A DNA stretch of 60,000 nt, taken from positions 9,984,001-10,044,000 of the forward strand of contig CM060731.1 of the NCBI GenBank assembly GCA_030704615.1, read 5' to 3'. The notes below the pieces were generated by a model, which saw only the letters and a program-made list of their open reading frames with translations, had not been told where the DNA came from and made no database searches. Below are positions 55,086 to 60,000 of this stretch, one piece after another. Positions within the stretch are counted from its first letter, which is position 1. Each line of letters begins with the position of its first letter. This DNA is from Takakia lepidozioides (taxonomy: Eukaryota > Streptophyta > Takakiopsida > Takakiales > Takakiaceae). The position numbers were made by a program, and so were the translations under genes.

Positions 55086-58000
55086 TTATACTTGGTCTGC
55101 CGAAGGACTGCCTGGAAGTCTCTGGTACCCATTGGGTTGCACACCATCAATGCTTGCACTTCTGGCCCCTCCAGGTAACAGACATTTAGGAGTGGGAATG
55201 CATTTGACGACTGTGGCTACAAACAAACTGACGGATCCAATGAGCACTGTGATCAACCATTGCTCCTTGCTTAGTGGGACAGTATTTGCAAACTTCCCAA
55301 GGTACTCCACCATTACAACCTGGAATATAACAGTAAAGCTGATAACAAGAAGAAATATCCAATTGTTAAAGGTGTGGCAAAACACATTGACTTTCTCCAT
55401 CTCTCGTGCGTTCACCTCATTGAAAATCTGCCAGTCAAAACAAATTTACGTTAGTATCGTGACTGGACAGATCCACCTCCTCCTCAAATCAATCCTGAAC
55501 AGCTGACAGTTAAGGGCTTCAAGTGAAGCTTCTGTGGCTTTCTTCTTGCTACTTAGTGTGGGCAATTATGAACATGTTAGGGCACATACAGCAGCTAAGT
55601 CAACACAACCAGGCCTCACCCAAACACCTTAAAAAAAATCACAGTGCCAGACCAGCCTGAGTTTCTCACCTGGCAGAATACAAAGGCATTGAAGATCATG
55701 GTATCCAATACTTGATCTGCATTTGAACCCCTCAGATGCAGGATGTCCTTTCCTAGGTATTGCAAGACTGTGAGGACTGCCAACTGATAAACAACTTGAC
55801 TAATGATATTCCGCCACATAACATTGCTGATGAAGCTGACAGAGCGCTTGATAGGTGGTCTCTCCATCAACTCATCATAGGGTGGCTCGGTGGCAAGCGC
55901 CAGTGCACCAAGGGTATCCATTATCAGATTAACCCAAAGCAGCTGTACTGCAGTGAGAGGTGCAGTCCCTGTGTGACAAAGCAAAAGAAAGGCTCAGCCA
56001 TGGTCCGACTGAGCTCAGTGTGTGAGCAGAGGTACCTTTGGGACCCCACTAATGCCAAACCATCGACATGGATTTAAAAACTTCAGACAGACAATACAGG
56101 GAAACGATGACTACTAACAACCAATGATACCTACTGTATTGAGGAACATAGAAACGGCTTTCACACATTTCAGAGTGTCATGAGATAACTCTGAAGAAAC
56201 TGTGTGCAACAGCTCCATTCACATACTCCTATCATGCTAGGAGAGAAAATGCATTAAAGTGATGTTAAAGGAAATGGCTAGGAAAGTACAGAAGCAAACA
56301 AGACTTTTATGAATTGGGAAGTGACGTATCAACATCAACAGGGGGGCAAGTGGACCAGGAATGAAGCACCACCAACAATCTGAACAAGATCTACCTCAAG
56401 AAAAACCTTAGTAAATCATGCAAACATTAAACAATAAATAACCTGTGATGCAAGCAGAACCAAAATTGATGAGAAGGGCCACGAGGTTGACTGTGAGCTG
56501 GAACTGCACAAATTTTTGGATGTTAGTGTACACTGAGCGGCCCCACTTGGCGACGACCACAATGGTGGCAAAGTTATCATCCATTATCACCACATCTGCA
56601 CTCTCCTTTGCCACCTGGTGCCATCAGGGTGACAAAAATGTTAACACAGCAGTTCTGTGGAACAATACAAGCAAAAATCCAGTGGAACAAATTTGAAACA
56701 ACAATTGCTTGAAACCAGTTCGCAATGGTGGTGGTCTTCGCCTTTGGATGCAGGTAGATATTTATCTAAGGAACAAAGGAAAAAGGCCCAAGCTGACCAG
56801 CGACCTCAGTTCCACAGATGCCCATGGCCAGCCCAATGTCAGCTTCGCGTAGTGCAGGTGCATCGTTTGTCCCATCCCCAGTAACAGCAACCACCTCTCC
56901 CATACTCCGCAGCTCCCTCACTAGTGTGTGCTTGTCTGATGGTGATGACCTTGCCATAACCTGCCACAACAACAAAAGGAATACCTCACCTTGTTGCGAA
57001 CACACCAGGGTATCGAGAGAAGTGGCTCCAGTAAAGTCCAGTAGCATATGTCAGTATCACTGCTGCAACACTATTCAACTGACCAACATATGATAGGCAG
57101 ATGTACAGTCTCATCCTACACCTAACTCCAACTGTTTGACAACCATCTCATTGAGTTGTACTGCTGACAAAAATCCAACACTCACTGTTGAAGTTCTGGA
57201 TGACAAGAAGGGTCTTCAGTCCTCTTTTTGTTTCTTAGGCTTGTGGCATCAATTGAGTCTCTACAGGATTGTCACCCTCTAGACTTGCAGACAATACGAG
57301 CACCTACCATACACAGAACGAAAGACCAATACACTACCACAGTAAAGGGCTTGAGTTTTCCTTCACTTGATGGTACCTGCAAATTGGGAATCATTGTCCG
57401 CATTTCCTCAGGGCTCAAGTTGCGAAAATCGGGGCCCTCCATCGCAAGTCCATCATCGGTAAGAATACCACACTCACGTGCAATGGCCTTTGCTGTGTTT
57501 ATGTTGTCACCAGTCACCATGCGCACCTTGATTCCTGCTGCAAAGCACATCCGCACGGCCTCCTTGACACCCTTGCGCACTGGATCTTTTATGCCAACAA
57601 TTGCTGCCAACACAAAGCCCTTTTCTGGGATGGGATCATTGGGGCCTGGCATATGTTCCATCTCCTTGAAAGCTAAACAAAGTGTCCTCAACTGTGCATT
57701 AGCAAATGCTTTTATGACCTCCTTGAGCTCCTTCATTTTATGGTCATCCAGTATGATGATATTGCCATCAGCATCAACAGTCTTATCACACAATTCCAGG
57801 ACTAGCTCCGAAGCCCCCTTCCAATGAGCACTCAGTTTGCCCGTACGGTGATGCATCACAACAACCCCCATCCTTTTCCTTACAGAGTTGAAGGGTTCCA
57901 TTTTCACCATTTCAGCCGTAGAACGCACATGCTTGAACTTTCCACTCAAAGCTACTCCAAACCCTAAGACCGCAACCTCTGTTGGTGTACCAAGGAGTGA

Positions 58001-59305
58001 TGGAAGTGTGCCATCCCCATTGTCACACACGTCTCCACTGGTATTAAAAAAAATTCCCTCCAAAAGAATCTGCAAGAATTCTTCTGGAAGCTCCACCTTT
58101 TTATTGTGGACATCACAGACTGATCCAGCCATCCATGACTTGACTACTGTCATCTTATTGGAGGTCAAGGTCCCCGTCTTGTCACTACAAATTGTGGTAG
58201 CAGAACCCATTGTCTCACAGGCCGAAAGGTGGCGTACCAGGGCTTTATCAAACATCATTTTCTTCATTGCAAAGGCAAGATTTAGAGTAACTGCCAGAGG
58301 GAGGCCTTCGGGTACAGCGACAACAATGATTGTCACTGCTATTGCAAAGTAATTTACAATTGTTAAAGCATCATCACCTGACCACTCCTTCTGTGGGTCT
58401 TTCTCTAACAAAAACCTTCCCAACAGCACCAAGAATGTGACAACTGCAAAGCCTACACCGAGTTTGCCAATCAAGGTTGCTACCCCACTCAGCTTCACCT
58501 GCAAAGGAGTTTCATCATCAGCAGGTTCTCCGAGTGTAGTCATCAGATGGCCCCATTCTGTGCTCATGCCAACGCCCGTCACAAGCATTAAAGCATTGCC
58601 ATCTTGCACCTTCGTTCCTGATAGAAGAAAGGGGCAGTCTTGATCTTTGTGCAGTGGATCACTTTCTCCTGTCATGGAGGATTCATCAATAGTCAAACCA
58701 AAACCACTTATGTAAAGGCCATCAGCGGGAACTTGGTCACCAGTGTTTAAATGTACAATGTCCCCCACCAACAAGTCAAAGATGGAGATTTTCTGTCTGT
58801 GATTCTTACGCGCGACTTCTACAAAGATTTTCTTCTTTTCTTTGTCCAGGTCATGGAACTGAAGGGATTGCTGGTAGTCACTGGAAGCTGTCACAAAGAC
58901 AACAAGGAGGATACTGAAGGCAATTCCTGCACCATCATACCACCCTTTCTGCAATCCCTCAGTGGCTATGCCAATTCCTAATGACACAACTGCACACACT
59001 GCAAGGATGATGAGCGTGAGGTCGTGCATTGCCTCCCAGACAAAGGTCCAAAATCCTTTAGGTGGCTTTTCTATGTATGTGTTAGTTCCGAATATCTCCC
59101 GTCTCTTTTGCTCATCTTCTTCCTGATCACCCAGTCCCTGCTTGACATTTGTTTTCAGCTCTTGAACTAAGCCCATGACTCCACCATGCTGACGAAGTAA
59201 GTTGTAATCATGACTCTCCACCATATGTGCGAGCTGTATGGCATCAACCTCAAAGCCATAGACTTTTGCCCTCTCTTGCAGTATATCCTTCCATTTTTTT
59301 CTTGA
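55086..59305 (-). CDS. Plant P2B (ACA-type) Ca2+-transporting ATPase, 5' exon(s) not resolved
   Basis: Calmodulin-regulated Ca2+ export pump. Exons are 59305-57377, 56960-56805, 56614-56443, 55968-55670 and 55427-55086, in consistent phase, giving 966 codons. The first acceptor is ttctgcag, before SRKKWKDI. Family text starts at [19 protein letters not shown]. Motifs in order are the actuator MTGES, the M4 [11 protein letters not shown], the phosphorylation site CSDKTGTLT, the nucleotide-binding KGASELV, and the hinge [21 protein letters not shown]6 [15 protein letters not shown] holds Asn/Asp of the single Ca2+ site. The C-terminus is short ([19 protein letters not shown]), as in ACAs, whose autoinhibitory calmodulin site is N-terminal. 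That N-terminal exon should lie upstream, at or beyond 59.3 kb. The frame remains open to 59467 but does not look like family sequence. Confidence 0.93.
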
Positions 59306-59309
59306 CTGC

Positions 59310-59935
59310 AGAACTGCTTTCACAAACCAAGGGTAATTAGAAATGCACAGCTTCTCTTCATGTGCCAAAACAAAGTATGACAAATAATCGAATTGGCTAG
59401 TCCAATGTAGAGTTTCAGTCACCAATACCTCAGTGCAGTGTGAAGAAAATGATTGGAAGCAGGGCACAGACCCCTGGAAACCACGGGAACAGCTTGAACC
59501 TGCTGGTATTTATTATGAATACGCATAGAGCTTGCAGTATATATTAGGGAGACTTCTCTTTAAATGAGGAATTCAAACTACTACAAGCTGGGCAGCTACT
59601 TCACTGAAAGCCCCCCCAACTGTGTCATTTGAAATGGCAGAATTGCTAACACAATGCAACCAGAATCTTGGGCTCACCTTCAACAAACCGCCAGGCGGCC
59701 CTTACTGCAAGACCGCCTACCTTGAATCTCCGCTTCTGTAGTCACCAAGTGCATCAGCAGATAAACTCGAAAAACGTCGCAGGAGCTCTTTACATGTTGT
59801 AATCCCATTTTTCGATGAACCTAAAGCACGTTTAACAGTGACTGGTTCACTGATCTCTCTGATTATCTGTTCTCTTGTCCTATAAACTCTTTGGGCTTTC
59901 CGTGGACTTCACAAAGTTTCTCTCCCTCTCTCTCT
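59310..59935 (-). other. Upstream part of the Ca2+-ATPase gene, exon structure unclear
   Basis: Minus-strand stretches such as 59820-59710 (KELLRRFSSLSADALGDYRS) and a following donor (gaag/gtgagc, about 59690) could be N-terminal exons, but I could not fit them to known ACA N-termini. A CT run lies at 59920-59941. Confidence 0.3.
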
Positions 59936-59941
59936 CTCTCT

Positions 59942-60000
59942 TTGAAGAGAGACACTCTCTTCAAATCTATCAAGGGAATTGTTCCTGTACCTCTGTTTAC
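59942..60000 (+). pseudogene. LINE 3' fragment, continues past the window
   Basis: tctatcaagggaattgt.cctgtacc.ctgtttac matches 1816-1850 of the first LINE with few differences. It is entered directly from a CT run. Confidence 0.7.

Noticed and set aside
57228-57827. 199-codon plus-strand ORF
   Set aside because: Antisense shadow of the highly constrained Ca2+-ATPase coding sequence.
59306-59467. Using the upstream ATG of the long open frame (59467) as the Ca2+-ATPase start
   Set aside because: The first 52 codons do not resemble any ACA N-terminus, and a good 3' splice site (ttctgcag) lies exactly where family-like sequence begins. It is probably intron read-through.

Overview
The window looks like nuclear DNA of a land plant, most likely a seed-free lineage (lycophyte, fern or bryophyte). 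The species cannot be fixed from the sequence. Pointers are spliced genes with canonical GT-AG introns, a plant-type autoinhibited P2B Ca2+-ATPase, a DYW-class pentatricopeptide (PPR) locus with many tandem near-identical modules, and dense LINE, SINE, Ty3/gypsy and piggyBac-like debris. No bacterial operons, CRISPR array or rRNA was seen.

Layout. 1-3.3 kb: two LINE fragments in opposite orientation, each lacking most of its reverse transcriptase. 3.5-5 kb: a dispersed repeat module, then an intact unrecognised 238-codon ORF. 5-9.4 kb: short-period repeats, a candidate LTR, a hairpin minisatellite and LINE scraps. 9.4-12.4 kb: a weak hypothetical gene and a tRNA-headed SINE with perfect target-site duplications (TSDs). 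12.5-23.8 kb: one Ty3/gypsy element bounded by LTRs. A 3.2-kb block running from the end of gag to RNase H is inverted inside it. It also carries a SINE, a MITE-like insert, a captured piece of a PABN (poly(A)-binding protein II) gene with one exon flipped, a 136-bp tandem duplication in integrase, and a 721-bp insert in the 3' LTR that looks like a solo LTR. 24-33 kb: AT-rich DNA holding a tandem pair of 50/51-codon membrane microprotein ORFs and an array of hairpin units split by a terminal-inverted-repeat (TIR) element. 33-37 kb: a decayed piggyBac-like transposase between diverged inverted repeats. 37.9-39.6 kb: CDC20-like and SEC-C pseudogene pieces. 39.8-46.7 kb: a duplicated, broken PPR-DYW locus joined to an ABCG-transporter fragment. 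47-48 kb: further SINEs and an array of GTGTAAC motifs.

The right end holds the conventional genes. These are a complete five-exon NDUFA12-type complex I subunit (+), a complete two-exon RPA3/RPA14 gene (-), and six introns-and-exons' worth of a P2B Ca2+-ATPase (-) whose first exon or exons are not resolved. They are housekeeping genes with no shared pathway: respiration, DNA replication and repair, and calcium export. The rest of the window is a layered record of transposition, duplication and decay.
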